DNA of 64,000 nucleotides from Chryseobacterium taklimakanense (GTDB taxonomy: Bacteria > Bacteroidota > Bacteroidia > Flavobacteriales > Weeksellaceae), in the NCBI RefSeq assembly GCF_900187185.1, contig NZ_LT906465.1, positions 2,294,001-2,358,000 on the forward strand. The letters are read 5' to 3'. The notes beneath the pieces were generated by a model, which was not told where the DNA came from, made no database searches, and saw only the letters and a list, made by a program, of their open reading frames with translations. Numbering within the stretch: position 1 is the first letter of the stretch; each line of letters begins with the position of its first letter. A program made the translations under genes and the position numbers. Shown here piece after piece: positions 42,424 to 50,885 of the stretch.

Positions 42424-43176
42424 ATGAAAAATCAAACCAATTCAGATAAAGTTTTCAACGAAATACTGAAGCCGTCCGACTTTGAATTCAACCAGACCGT
42501 TGCCGGCGTTTTCGATGATATGGTGAGCCGTTCTGTGCCGTTCTACCACGAAATGCAGCGTATGACCGCAGAAATTGCAGCCACTCATGCCAAAGAAAAT
42601 ACGAAGGTTTACGATTTGGGCTGTTCCACAGGTACCACGATGCTGATGATGGATAAGATGGTTACTGAGGGAATTCCTTTTGTCGGCATCGATGAATCCG
42701 AAGAAATGATCGCAAAATGCCGTGAAAAACTCTCGAATTTCAGTATGCGCCGCGAAGTTGAGCTGATGGCGGCAGACCTGGCAGCTCACTTCAAAATTGA
42801 TAACGCCTCGGTAGTGACCATGGTTTTGGTGCTGCAGTTTATCCGTCCACTGCAAAGGCTGAATATTGTTAAAAATATTTTCGAAGGACTGAATAAAGAC
42901 GGCGTTTTCATTCTCATCGAAAAGATCCTTACCGAAGAAAAATCTTTCAACAGGGAATATATCGACTATTATTACGATTTTAAGCGCCGCAACGAATACA
43001 GCGAACTCGAGATTTCACAAAAAAGAGAAGCGCTGGAAAATGTGCTGATTCCCTACAAGACGAGTGAGAACATCAATTTGCTGAGAGAAGCGGGATTCAA
43101 GGAAGTTGAGGTGTTTTTCAGATGGTACAATTTCACAGGTATAATTGCAAAAAATCTAAATGATACAGATCGGTAA
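42424..43176 (+). CDS. cmoA: Carboxy-S-adenosyl-L-methionine synthase
   Basis: SAM-dependent enzyme that uses prephenate to make carboxy-SAM, the donor for cmo5U modification of tRNA wobble uridines. At 250 residues it shows the start DKVFNEILKPSDFEFNQTVA, the SAM-binding YDLGCSTGTTMLMM (about residue 60) and ADLAAHFKIDNASVV, typical of CmoA. CmoB is not nearby. A gene overlapping its last 17 bp follows. Confidence 0.9.
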   Translation: MKNQTNSDKVFNEILKPSDFEFNQTVAGVFDDMVSRSVPFYHEMQRMTAEIAATHAKENTKVYDLGCSTGTTMLMMDKMVTEGIPFVGIDESEEMIAKCREKLSNFSMRREVELMAADLAAHFKIDNASVVTMVLVLQFIRPLQRLNIVKNIFEGLNKDGVFILIEKILTEEKSFNREYIDYYYDFKRRNEYSELEISQKREALENVLIPYKTSENINLLREAGFKEVEVFFRWYNFTGIIAKNLNDTDR

Positions 43177-43882
43177 CTTTTTTTTCAAATACAGAAATTT
43201 TCTTTTTATAATCCTTTATCTGCTGCTTTTCATTCCGTCGCCGCCGATTTTTGGCGAGAAGACTTTTGGACGGAATTATTATCTGTATCCGATTATTTTG
43301 GGACTGTTGGTTACAGTAACCGGACAGATTATCCGCGGAATGACTATCGGCCTCGCTTACATTGTGCGGGGCGGGAGAGATAAAAAAGTTTATGCAGACC
43401 AGCTGGTGACCGAAGGCATCTTTACACACGTAAGAAATCCGCTGTATGTTGGTAACATTCTTATGCTTTTAGGTGTTGGAATCCTGGCCAATTCACTGAT
43501 TTATGTTGCAGTGATCATGCCGGTATTCCTGTTCATTTATCAGGCGATTGTTTTGGCTGAAGAAAATTTCCTGCGTGGCAAATTCGGAGCGTCATTCGAC
43601 GAATATACCCAAAAAGTACACCGCTGGATACCAAACTTGTCGGGTATTGGCAAAACTTTTTCTGCCATGAGTTTTAAATGGAAAAGATGGCTGATTAAGG
43701 AATACAACACGCAGTTTGTATGGCTGTCGGGCATTGCATTGATTCTTCTGTTTAAATATCCACAGCTTACCGATGGGGATGATCGCCTGCGCAATACTTC
43801 TGCTGCCATTGCTGTAGCTGTATTTTTGGCATATTACCTTTTTGTGAGGTATATGAAGAAAAGTAAAAAATGGACCGAGTAA
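43160..43882 (+). CDS. Isoprenylcysteine carboxyl methyltransferase-like membrane protein
   Basis: A 240-residue integral membrane protein of the ICMT/phospholipid methyltransferase superfamily. About five membrane helices are seen; the family motif GIFTHVRNPLYVGN (near residue 90) and, later, EENFLRGKFGASFDEYTQKV form the cofactor and substrate site. The ATG at 43160 overlaps the end of cmoA by 17 bp. The substrate is unknown; it could methylate a lipid or a quinone-like molecule. Confidence 0.8.
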   Translation: MIQIGNFFFKYRNFLFIILYLLLFIPSPPIFGEKTFGRNYYLYPIILGLLVTVTGQIIRGMTIGLAYIVRGGRDKKVYADQLVTEGIFTHVRNPLYVGNILMLLGVGILANSLIYVAVIMPVFLFIYQAIVLAEENFLRGKFGASFDEYTQKVHRWIPNLSGIGKTFSAMSFKWKRWLIKEYNTQFVWLSGIALILLFKYPQLTDGDDRLRNTSAAIAVAVFLAYYLFVRYMKKSKKWTE

Positions 43883-43892
43883 ATTCATTAAA

Positions 43893-44462
43893 ATGAAAAT
43901 CTATACCAAAACCGGCGACAAAGGGGAAACCGCACTTTACGGCGGAACGAGAGTTTCCAAAGCATCTGCCAGAGTAGAATCTTACGGAACCATCGATGAG
44001 CTGAACGCGTTCATTGGCTCTGCAAAGAGTGAAATTTCTGATGAAAAAGTTCTTTCACAGCTAAAAAAAATTCAGTTTGACCTGTTCACTGTGGGTTCAG
44101 AATCGGCAACGCCTGCGGATAAAATGTTTCTGGCAAACGGAAACCCACGCTTACCTTTAACCATTTCTGAAAAAGAAATTGAGGAACTTGAGCTTTGGAT
44201 GGATGATTTTGATAAAGATTTAGAACCTTTACAGTTTTTCATCCTTCCCGGCGGCGGAAAAGCGGCGACATCGCTTCACGTAGCAAGAACGGTCTGCAGA
44301 AGGGCAGAGCGTGCTTTGGTTTTCCTGAATGAAACTGAAGAGGTGCGCCCGGAACTGATAAAATACCTGAACCGCTTATCCGATTATCTGTTTATTTTGG
44401 CGAGATACGTTTCAAAACTTAATGACGAAGTGGAGGAATACTGGAATCCCAATAACAGGTAA
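43893..44462 (+). CDS. PduO-type cob(I)alamin adenosyltransferase
   Basis: Transfers the adenosyl group of ATP to corrinoid to make coenzyme B12. It has 189 residues, with the family start YTKTGDKGETALYGGTRVSK and VESYGTIDELNAFIGSA, the ATP-site FILPGGGKAATSLHVARTVCRRAER and the late LNRLSDYLFILAR. It follows the methyltransferase gene by 10 bp and precedes the thiamin kinase gene by 11 bp, probably in one operon. Confidence 0.92.
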   Translation: MKIYTKTGDKGETALYGGTRVSKASARVESYGTIDELNAFIGSAKSEISDEKVLSQLKKIQFDLFTVGSESATPADKMFLANGNPRLPLTISEKEIEELELWMDDFDKDLEPLQFFILPGGGKAATSLHVARTVCRRAERALVFLNETEEVRPELIKYLNRLSDYLFILARYVSKLNDEVEEYWNPNNR

Positions 44463-44473
44463 CATTATAAGCT

Positions 44474-45106
44474 GTGGAAAATAAAAAAGCCCTTCTTTTC
44501 ATAAACGGTGACGCGCCAAAAAAGCTTCCTGTAACGGAGAGTTATGATATTATCGCCTGTTCTGATGGTGCTTTTCATTATTTAAAATCAATGAATTTTC
44601 CGCTCCATAAACTGGATTTTATTTCCGGGGATTTCGATTCGCATTCAGGTGCAGATGAATCTCTTTATGCAGAAAAATTCATCCACACTCCTGATCAGGA
44701 TAAAACCGACTTCGGGAAATCGCTTGAAATTCTTGTTGAAGAAGGGGCCAAATCCGTTGACGTTTTTGGCGGAAGCGGTGCCGAAATGGATCATTTTCTT
44801 GGAAATTTAACAGTGGCTTATTCTTTTAAGGATAAAATTGAAATCACATTTTTTGATGAGTTCTCAACCTATTATTTTATTCCGAACGATTTCGTTTTAA
44901 AGGATGTGAAGGATAAATTGATCTCGCTTTACCCTTTTCCAGTGGCGGAAAATGTTGTAACCAACGGCTTAAACTGGCCTTTAAATTCTGAAATCCTTAA
45001 AATTACTGACAGGATCGGGACCCGCAATTTTGCTGTGGATGATGAGATCCGTATCAGTTATCAAAGCGGAGACCTCTTAATCTTTGTTGGAGGAAATTAT
45101 CTTTAA
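44474..45106 (+). CDS. thiN: Thiamin pyrophosphokinase
   Basis: Makes thiamin diphosphate from thiamin and ATP. The 210-residue protein shows IACSDGAFHYLKSM, DFISGDFDSHS, the ligand motif DQDKTDFGKSLEIL and VFGGSGAEMDHFLGNL, in the order usual for the family; the second half carries the thiamin-binding beta-rich domain. The start is GTG at 44474. The gap of 77 bp to speA suggests the operon ends here, though no strong terminator is visible. Confidence 0.9.
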   Translation: MENKKALLFINGDAPKKLPVTESYDIIACSDGAFHYLKSMNFPLHKLDFISGDFDSHSGADESLYAEKFIHTPDQDKTDFGKSLEILVEEGAKSVDVFGGSGAEMDHFLGNLTVAYSFKDKIEITFFDEFSTYYFIPNDFVLKDVKDKLISLYPFPVAENVVTNGLNWPLNSEILKITDRIGTRNFAVDDEIRISYQSGDLLIFVGGNYL

Positions 45107-45183
45107 AAATCACCGGTAAAATTAATTATATCGTTTCTAATTCAGTATTTTTGCAGTTCACGATTTAATATTTTGATGCGCTG

Positions 45184-46575
45184 ATGAAAATTAAATACAA
45201 AGAACTTATTGACCAGACCTTGTATTTCCCAACAGAGGAATTCAATGTGGCAGAAAATAATCTTTTATTTCATGATATCCCTTTAATGGAGGTTATCGAA
45301 CAGTTTGGAACCCCTCTAAAAATAAGTTACCTTCCAAAAATTTCACAAAATATTCAGCGTGCAAAAGGTTGGTTCAGGGAAGCTTTTGAAAAGCACGAGT
45401 ATACCAAAAGTTACCGTTATTGCTACTGCACGAAATCCAGTCACTTCAATTTTGTGATTGAGGAAGCACTGAAAAACGATATTTCCATCGAAACGTCTTC
45501 GGCTTACGATATGGACATCGTGAAATCGCTTTACGACAAAGGAAAGGTTGATAAAAATATCGAGGTGATCTGCAACGGTTTTAAAACCGATGACTATCTG
45601 CAGAAAATTTCTGAGATGATAAACAGCGGCTTCGAGAATATCACACCAATTCTTGATAATTACCGCGAACTCGACAAACTAACCGAAAGCATTGATGCTA
45701 CCTTCAACATCGGAATCCGAATTGCGTCCGAAGAGGAACCAAAATTTGAATTCTACACCTCCAGGTTAGGCATTGGTTATAAAGACATTATTCCGTATTA
45801 CTCCCAAAAAATCGCAGAACATCCGAACGCCAGGCTTAAAATGCTGCACTTCTTCATCAATACCGGAATTAAGGATACGGCGTATTACTGGAACGAACTT
45901 TATAAGTGTCTCCGGGTTTATGCCAGGTTGAAAAAAATAGCGCCGGAAGTAGATTCGCTTAATATTGGCGGAGGTTTCCCGATAAAAACATCACTTAATT
46001 TTGATTACGATTACCAGTATATGGTGGAGGAAATCGTGTTCCAGATCAAAAAGTTCTGTGAGGAAGAGGGTGTGGAAGAGCCAAATATTTATACTGAATT
46101 TGGAAGTTTCACGGTGGGTGAGAGCGGTGCAAACCTTTATAAGATCATCTCACAAAAGCGCCAGAACGACAGGGAAAAATGGAATATGATCGATTCATCT
46201 TTCATGACAACTTTACCCGATACCTGGGCTATTTCGCGTCATTTTATTATGCTTCCGCTTAACCGTTGGGACGATACTTACGAAAGGGTTTTCCTTGGAG
46301 GCTTAACCTGCGATTCTGACGATTATTACAATTCGGAGCAGCACACCAACGCGATTTATCTTCCCGTTTTCAGTGATACTAAACCTTTATATATTGGATT
46401 TTTCCATACGGGAGCCTATCAGGAAACTATTGGCGGTTACGGCGGTGTTCATCACTGTCTGATGCCGCAGCCAAGGCATATTCTGATTCAGAAAGATGAG
46501 GAAGGCAACTTCCAGTACGAGATCTTCCGCGAAAAACAGGAGCCTGAAGATGTGCTGAAATTACTTGGATACTAA
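45184..46575 (+). CDS. speA: Arginine decarboxylase, short PLP fold-type III form
   Basis: Makes agmatine from arginine, the first step to putrescine. It has 463 residues, shorter than the enterobacterial enzyme and typical of Bacteroidetes. K84 in RYCYCTKSSHF is the likely PLP lysine; LNIGGGFPIK is the PLP phosphate loop and LGGLTCDSDDYYN carries the catalytic cysteine and acid. A promoter box TATTTTTG occurs at 45146-45153 without a clear upstream element. The strong terminator at 46599 ends it. The next enzyme of the pathway is encoded at 50886. Confidence 0.9.
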   Translation: MKIKYKELIDQTLYFPTEEFNVAENNLLFHDIPLMEVIEQFGTPLKISYLPKISQNIQRAKGWFREAFEKHEYTKSYRYCYCTKSSHFNFVIEEALKNDISIETSSAYDMDIVKSLYDKGKVDKNIEVICNGFKTDDYLQKISEMINSGFENITPILDNYRELDKLTESIDATFNIGIRIASEEEPKFEFYTSRLGIGYKDIIPYYSQKIAEHPNARLKMLHFFINTGIKDTAYYWNELYKCLRVYARLKKIAPEVDSLNIGGGFPIKTSLNFDYDYQYMVEEIVFQIKKFCEEEGVEEPNIYTEFGSFTVGESGANLYKIISQKRQNDREKWNMIDSSFMTTLPDTWAISRHFIMLPLNRWDDTYERVFLGGLTCDSDDYYNSEQHTNAIYLPVFSDTKPLYIGFFHTGAYQETIGGYGGVHHCLMPQPRHILIQKDEEGNFQYEIFREKQEPEDVLKLLGY

Positions 46576-46598
46576 ACTCAATAAAAAATATAAATAGG

Positions 46599-46622
46599 AA
46601 CGGGCTTTAGCCCGTTTTTTTT
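46599..46622 (+). terminator. Terminator of speA
   Basis: Stem AACGGGCT / AGCCCGTT followed by eight T. It points along speA and lies 24 bp beyond its stop. Confidence 0.85.
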
Positions 46623-46672
46623 AATCTAATTTAATAGGGCTTCAGCCAAAACTTATTGTTGTACTGGTGTTA

Positions 46673-47332
46673 TTAAAAGTATTTCCCCACTTTTTCTACC
46701 CGCAATTCCTCAAAATCGTAAACCACAATATCCGCAGTTTCATAATGCTGAAGCACAGAATGCTCGCTCACAAATGCAGCGCAGAAAATTCCCGCAGCGT
46801 TGGCGGCTTTTATTCCGTTGGTGGAATCTTCGATAACCATGCAGTGATCCTTTGGTTCACCGCTCATTTCTGCTGCCAGTTCAAAAATTTCGGGATGTGG
46901 TTTGGATTCTTTTAGATCAGCCCCGCTTATTTTTGCAATAAAGTATTTTTCGAGGTCAAATTTCTCAAAAACCCAGTTAATCGTGTTCATATGAGCCGAA
47001 GAAGCGAGCACGAGTTTAATTCTGTTTTCGTGATAATGCAGAATGAGGTCTTTTACACCGGGAATCAAATCAAAATCCGGATCCGTGTCAAAATAGTGCT
47101 TGAAATAATTCCTCTTGATTGCGGCAATGTCTTCCCAGGAAATTTCGAGACCATGTCTTTCAATCAGTCTTTCGCAGACACTTTTCGTAGATGAACCGGT
47201 AAACGTGGAGTAGAATTCATCATCCACTTCAATTCCGAAATCGTCAAACATTTTATAATAAGCTTTGCGGTGTAGTGGTTCGGTATCCACAATCACGCCG
47301 TCCATATCGAAAAGTACAGCTTTTAGGGGCAT
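46673..47332 (-). CDS. HAD-family phosphatase (phosphoglucomutase-like)
   Basis: A 219-residue haloacid-dehalogenase-like hydrolase of the beta-phosphoglucomutase/phosphatase subgroup. Motif I FDMDGVIVDTEP at the start provides the nucleophile and acid, motif II is LVLASSAHMN, motif III lies near SKPHPEIFELAA and motif IV is MVIEDSTNGIKAANAAG. A helical cap domain lies between motifs I and II. It has its own promoter with an overlapping palindrome (47347-47390). The substrate, probably a sugar phosphate, is unknown. Confidence 0.85.
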   Translation of the reverse strand: MPLKAVLFDMDGVIVDTEPLHRKAYYKMFDDFGIEVDDEFYSTFTGSSTKSVCERLIERHGLEISWEDIAAIKRNYFKHYFDTDPDFDLIPGVKDLILHYHENRIKLVLASSAHMNTINWVFEKFDLEKYFIAKISGADLKESKPHPEIFELAAEMSGEPKDHCMVIEDSTNGIKAANAAGIFCAAFVSEHSVLQHYETADIVVYDFEELRVEKVGKYF

Positions 47333-47346
47333 ATTTTTTTAATTTG

Positions 47347-47390
47347 CAAAACTAAAACAACATTGCCAAAGTTCAAAACTTTGGCAATGT
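47347..47390 (-). promoter_or_regulatory. HAD gene promoter with overlapping palindrome
   Basis: On the minus strand TTTG (47374-47377) and TAGTTTTG (47347-47354) are 19 bp apart, a full consensus promoter. The perfect inverted repeat ACATTGCCAAAGTT / AACTTTGGCAATGT with a 3-nt centre spans 47360-47390 and covers the -33 box. It could be an operator, or the terminator of the small upstream gene. Confidence 0.6.
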
Positions 47391-47432
47391 CTGGATTATG
47401 ATTATAATTCCTCGCACGGAAATGCCGGAGAA

Positions 47433-47633
47433 TTAAATTGCAATGGTGCGCTCCACAAAATAGAAGATGCTCAATAAAACAAGAAGCGACAGTACTGCCA
47501 CTGCGATCTTATAAAAATTCACATTTGCGGAATATCCCGGTGCGATTTGTTGTTTTGAAGGAAAAATCTGGTTTAACCTATTGAAATAAAGCAAACCATC
47601 CTTCTCTAAAATGTCTTTTTCTGTCTTTTTCAT
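47433..47633 (-). CDS. Small single-pass membrane protein, unknown
   Basis: A 66-residue protein: a soluble N-terminus (KKTEKDILEKDGLLYFNRLN), then one membrane helix, FYKIAVAVLSLLVLLSIFYF, near the C-terminus. The start is the ATG at 47633; the longer frame upstream overlaps a perfect promoter at 47657-47688. A homologue family is not known to me. It is a single-gene unit between the HAD gene and the serine hydrolase operon. Confidence 0.6.
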   Translation of the reverse strand: MKKTEKDILEKDGLLYFNRLNQIFPSKQQIAPGYSANVNFYKIAVAVLSLLVLLSIFYFVERTIAI

Positions 47634-47656
47634 ATTGTTGCTTTTATCAATTTTTA

Positions 47657-47688
47657 CAAATATAGTAAATTTAATTTTAATATGCAAA
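47657..47688 (-). promoter_or_regulatory. Promoter of the 66-residue membrane protein gene
   Basis: On the minus strand TTTG (47685-47688) and TATATTTG (47657-47664) are 20 bp apart, a full consensus match. The leader to the ATG at 47633 is about 20 nt. Confidence 0.7.
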
Positions 47689-47780
47689 GAATAAAATTAT
47701 TTTTGTTTATCTGCTAAGTTTACTGTGATTTTTTAACATTTTTTTTACATGTTCTAAACAAAAATTTTGCAAATTTTATA

Positions 47781-49418
47781 TTATTCTAAAATTCTGGAAA
47801 AAATGAACTCGCCGTTCTGTATCAGTGTCATTTTATTTTCAGCCGGTAAAAATATCATTTTAAGGTTAGCCTGGTCGAACTTGAAGGTTTGTTTTTCTAC
47901 AAATTCAAGCGGGAATGCCGGCTGACCGTCGCCCTGAGCGAAAAGTCCGCCGTTTCGTACAAAAACTTTTATTCCCAGCGGTATTTGAGTAGAAGTATAT
48001 TTCCCTTCAAATGTTTTTAAATCTGCCTCAGAAAGTTTCTGATTGTTTACAACAGGAAGTTTTACCTCCAATCCGTAAAGCAGGCTCAAAATATCAAAGG
48101 CGAAATTATTAGCTCCCATCCTGTCTGCATTCAGCGAGTATGATACGGCGAGCTGATCTTCTTCATTGTAAATCATCAGTGACTTTGTGCCGTACGTCCC
48201 GCCGCTGTGGCCGTAAAACGTTTTGTTGTAAAAAGGTACTCTTGCAATACCTAATCCGAATTGATGATTTTTCTTTGGTTTAATTGATTCCAATGTATTT
48301 AAAGATAGAAATTTCCCCGAGAACAGCTGGCTGATGAACTTATTCAGATCACCCGGATCAGCAGCAATATCGCCAACACCAACCACATTTCTGAAATCAA
48401 AATCCTTAACCGGAATCCAGCCATTGGCATAAGAGAATCCTCTGAAAACGTTCACTGGTTTAGAACTTATAGTAAAAGTTTTGGTTAAACCCGCCGGTTT
48501 CAGAATCATTCGGCTGAGGTTTTCCGCGAAAGTTTGTCCGGTAGTTTTTTCGAGGATTTTAGTCAGCAAATAGTAACCGGTGTTAGAATATTCGGTTGAG
48601 GTTCCCGGCTCAAATATGGCCTTTTGGGAATTTATATAGTTCAGAATTTCTTTTTCTGTGTAATATTCAGTTAGCCATTTCGGTTCGCTCTCGCTGTCAA
48701 CATAATTGGCAAGCCCTGCCGAGTGATTCAGCATTTGTTTCAGCGTGATTTTGTCCGCATTTGGAACTTCCGGAAAATAGATTGAAAGTTTATTGTTCAG
48801 ATCGATCTTTTTCCTTTCGGCAAGCTGATGAAGCATAACTGCCGTCATGGTTTTGGTAATGCTGCCTATCTGAAATAAATTGTTTTTAGGATTATATCCA
48901 GGGAGGTTATTTTCTCCGAATGTTCTTTGATAAATTTCTTTTCCGCCTTTAAAAATTGAAACTTTACCGGCTTCGACGTTATTTTTCTCTAAGTAGCTAA
49001 GATATTCGTCAAGTTTTACGAGGTTTTTTCCATAGTCTGCTGGGAGTTTACCCATCGTTTGTACCGGCTTATCTAAAGGGAAAAATGTAAGAGCGGATTG
49101 AAACCCGTTTTGGGAAAACTGCCCCTGGATTTTTGGTTCTGATGAATATGTTCCACTGTATTTAAGGCCAATGAGGGAAGATTCGAAACTCAAAATTCCG
49201 TTGCCGAATTCTATTTTCGAAACAGGAATGTCTTTCGCATTTTGCATCGGGCTGTCCAGAGTTGCAGAATATCCTGCAGTATTTTTCTTAACATTTAGAA
49301 TGAGCGGTAATTTGCTTCCCCGTATCTCCAGTTCCGCTTTCCACGAACCGGTAATGTCTTGGGCGAAAACACTTTGGAATATTGCCAAAAGTGCTATTAA
49401 AAAAAGTTTAGTTTTCAT
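47781..49418 (-). CDS. Serine hydrolase, beta-lactamase class C / DD-peptidase type
   Basis: A 545-residue exported enzyme. A signal peptide (MKTKLFLIALLAIFQSVFAQ) precedes a small beta domain (about 20-115), then the catalytic domain with the S-X-X-K motif GSITKTM, the Y-X-N motif EYSNTGYYLL and HSGGTYG near residue 400. A C-terminal beta-rich domain ends the protein. The class includes beta-lactamases, peptidases and esterases; the substrate is not predictable. It is the last gene of a minus-strand operon that begins with the DUF2089 gene. Confidence 0.85.
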   Translation of the reverse strand: MKTKLFLIALLAIFQSVFAQDITGSWKAELEIRGSKLPLILNVKKNTAGYSATLDSPMQNAKDIPVSKIEFGNGILSFESSLIGLKYSGTYSSEPKIQGQFSQNGFQSALTFFPLDKPVQTMGKLPADYGKNLVKLDEYLSYLEKNNVEAGKVSIFKGGKEIYQRTFGENNLPGYNPKNNLFQIGSITKTMTAVMLHQLAERKKIDLNNKLSIYFPEVPNADKITLKQMLNHSAGLANYVDSESEPKWLTEYYTEKEILNYINSQKAIFEPGTSTEYSNTGYYLLTKILEKTTGQTFAENLSRMILKPAGLTKTFTISSKPVNVFRGFSYANGWIPVKDFDFRNVVGVGDIAADPGDLNKFISQLFSGKFLSLNTLESIKPKKNHQFGLGIARVPFYNKTFYGHSGGTYGTKSLMIYNEEDQLAVSYSLNADRMGANNFAFDILSLLYGLEVKLPVVNNQKLSEADLKTFEGKYTSTQIPLGIKVFVRNGGLFAQGDGQPAFPLEFVEKQTFKFDQANLKMIFLPAENKMTLIQNGEFIFSRILE

Positions 49419-49430
49419 TTTTGATTTTTT

Positions 49431-49997
49431 TTAAATTAATATTTGAGTGATGGTATTCAGAATAAAAATAAATGCGAAAAAAATCGCGATATGTTGCCAT
49501 TTCTTCGTGTTGGTCGCAGTTTTGAAGCCATTGTACAGCAGAACGATATTGTAGATTAGGAAAGGAAGCAGCAGGAAAGTGAACAGCAGTACAATGATTA
49601 AATCCGAACCAATTACGGGAGAATTTTCTGTAGCGAGTTTTGCCACTTGGTGGACTGCTGTTTTATAAACCGGGATTTCGCCGATCAACAGAATAAGAAT
49701 TGTGGGAAACAGCGATATTAAAATCATATTGACAATATCGATCAGCCTCGTTCTTCTGTTGAAAATTTTACCCAAAATAAAAATTAATACTGTCGAAACA
49801 GCGATTACGCCAAATGATAACAGCATTTCTTTTACTACATTTTTCTCATCCAAACTGTCGAAGTGCATGATTCCGTCCAGTTTTGAACCTGAAAAATAAG
49901 CAATTAAATTCACGATGATGTAAATCGAAATTCCCACGATGAGCAAAGTTTTCTCATCGAATTTTTCAAACGGATTAAAAATATATTTCCAGTTCAT
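49431..49997 (-). CDS. YIP1-family membrane protein
   Basis: A 188-residue protein with five membrane helices, arranged as in the YIP1 family: the opening NWKYIFNPFEKFDEKTLLIVG, then hydrophobic segments of about 20 residues each (for example LLSFGVIAVSTVLIFILGKI). The function of bacterial members is unknown. It lies 12 bp before the serine hydrolase gene and 5 bp after the PH-like gene, in the same operon. Confidence 0.75.
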   Translation of the reverse strand: MNWKYIFNPFEKFDEKTLLIVGISIYIIVNLIAYFSGSKLDGIMHFDSLDEKNVVKEMLLSFGVIAVSTVLIFILGKIFNRRTRLIDIVNMILISLFPTILILLIGEIPVYKTAVHQVAKLATENSPVIGSDLIIVLLFTFLLLPFLIYNIVLLYNGFKTATNTKKWQHIAIFFAFIFILNTITQILI

Positions 49998-50002
49998 TGT
50001 TT

Positions 50003-50407
50003 TCAGTCTTTAAATTGAATATTTGAATTAATTTTCTGCATCTCATTTTTAAAATCTTGATAGTCTTTTGGCGATATCACAATACTTTTTTTATCCCAGT
50101 ATATCTCTATTCTTCCCGCGAGCGACGGGGCGGGAGAAGAAATTGCGTTCCATGTTTTCTCAATCATTTTAATTTCGTGAATATTGATTTCTGTGCTGCC
50201 AAAAACACTGTTTTGAATAATCAATACATTTTCTTTTATAAAATATTTTATTCCGAATATGAAAATTGAAACAAGAGTTAAGATGGCAATTGCGAACAAA
50301 AATCCTTTTATATTTCCTTTTTTTATAGCATCTGCAAGAATGAAGAGAAAAGGCAAACCAACGAGGACCATTACTTCAATCCCATATTTTACTGCAATTT
50401 TTTTCAT
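50003..50407 (-). CDS. Small membrane protein with PH-like C-terminus
   Basis: A 134-residue protein with two membrane helices (about residues 10-28 and 36-54), followed by a short beta-rich region (FGSTEINIHEIKMIEKTW, RIEIYWDKKSIVISPKDY) like the bacterial PH domain type 2. It is placed between the DUF2089 and YIP1 genes with gaps of 5 bp, so they are surely co-transcribed. No function is known. Confidence 0.65.
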   Translation of the reverse strand: MKKIAVKYGIEVMVLVGLPFLFILADAIKKGNIKGFLFAIAILTLVSIFIFGIKYFIKENVLIIQNSVFGSTEINIHEIKMIEKTWNAISSPAPSLAGRIEIYWDKKSIVISPKDYQDFKNEMQKINSNIQFKD

Positions 50408-50412
50408 AATTT

Positions 50413-50679
50413 CTAATCTTTTAATTTTTTTATCTTTTCAATTAAATCATCCATTTTGTTTCTCATCGTCGGATAGGAGAGTTCGGCCTGTTTCGCCATT
50501 TCTTTGATGCTGCCACTTGAAAGAAAAAATTCCAGAATAAAATCCTGCTCTTCCCGCAAAAGTTTCAGGTAAAGCGGTAGGTCGTAATTTCCATTGACTT
50601 CAGTTTGGCAATGGTTGCATTTCATCTGGCTCACATTCAGCGAACTTTCGCAACTGGGACAAAATATAGGAAGTTTCAT
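50413..50679 (-). CDS. DUF2089-family zinc-ribbon regulator
   Basis: An 88-residue protein. The N-terminus has two Cys-X2-Cys knuckles (FCPSCES and KCNHCQT) forming a zinc ribbon, followed by a helix-turn-helix-like region (EQDFILEFFLSSGSIKEMA, ELSYPTMRNKMDDLI), typical of DUF2089. It is probably a DNA-binding regulator of the membrane genes behind it. A box TATATTTG on the minus strand (50706-50713) is the likely promoter, about 23 nt before the start. Confidence 0.8.
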   Translation of the reverse strand: MKLPIFCPSCESSLNVSQMKCNHCQTEVNGNYDLPLYLKLLREEQDFILEFFLSSGSIKEMAKQAELSYPTMRNKMDDLIEKIKKLKD

Positions 50680-50819
50680 TAAAACTGTTTTTCAAATTAG
50701 TAATTCAAATATATATATTGTTACAATAAACTTAAATAAAATTAAAATTATTTTTAATAAAATTAAAGTGAATTTGTTTTGAAACAATAAAAAAAATTTT
50801 TTTTGAAGAATCAGTTAGA

Positions 50820-50850
50820 TTTGAAGTGGCATCCAAAATCTTTATCTTTG
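50820..50850 (+). promoter_or_regulatory. Promoter of speB
   Basis: TTTG at 50820-50823 and TATCTTTG at 50843-50850 are 19 bp apart, a full consensus match. The leader to the ATG at 50886 is about 32 nt. Confidence 0.75.
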
Positions 50851-50885
50851 CGAAACATTCAACTAAAACATTAGACCAAAAAAAT

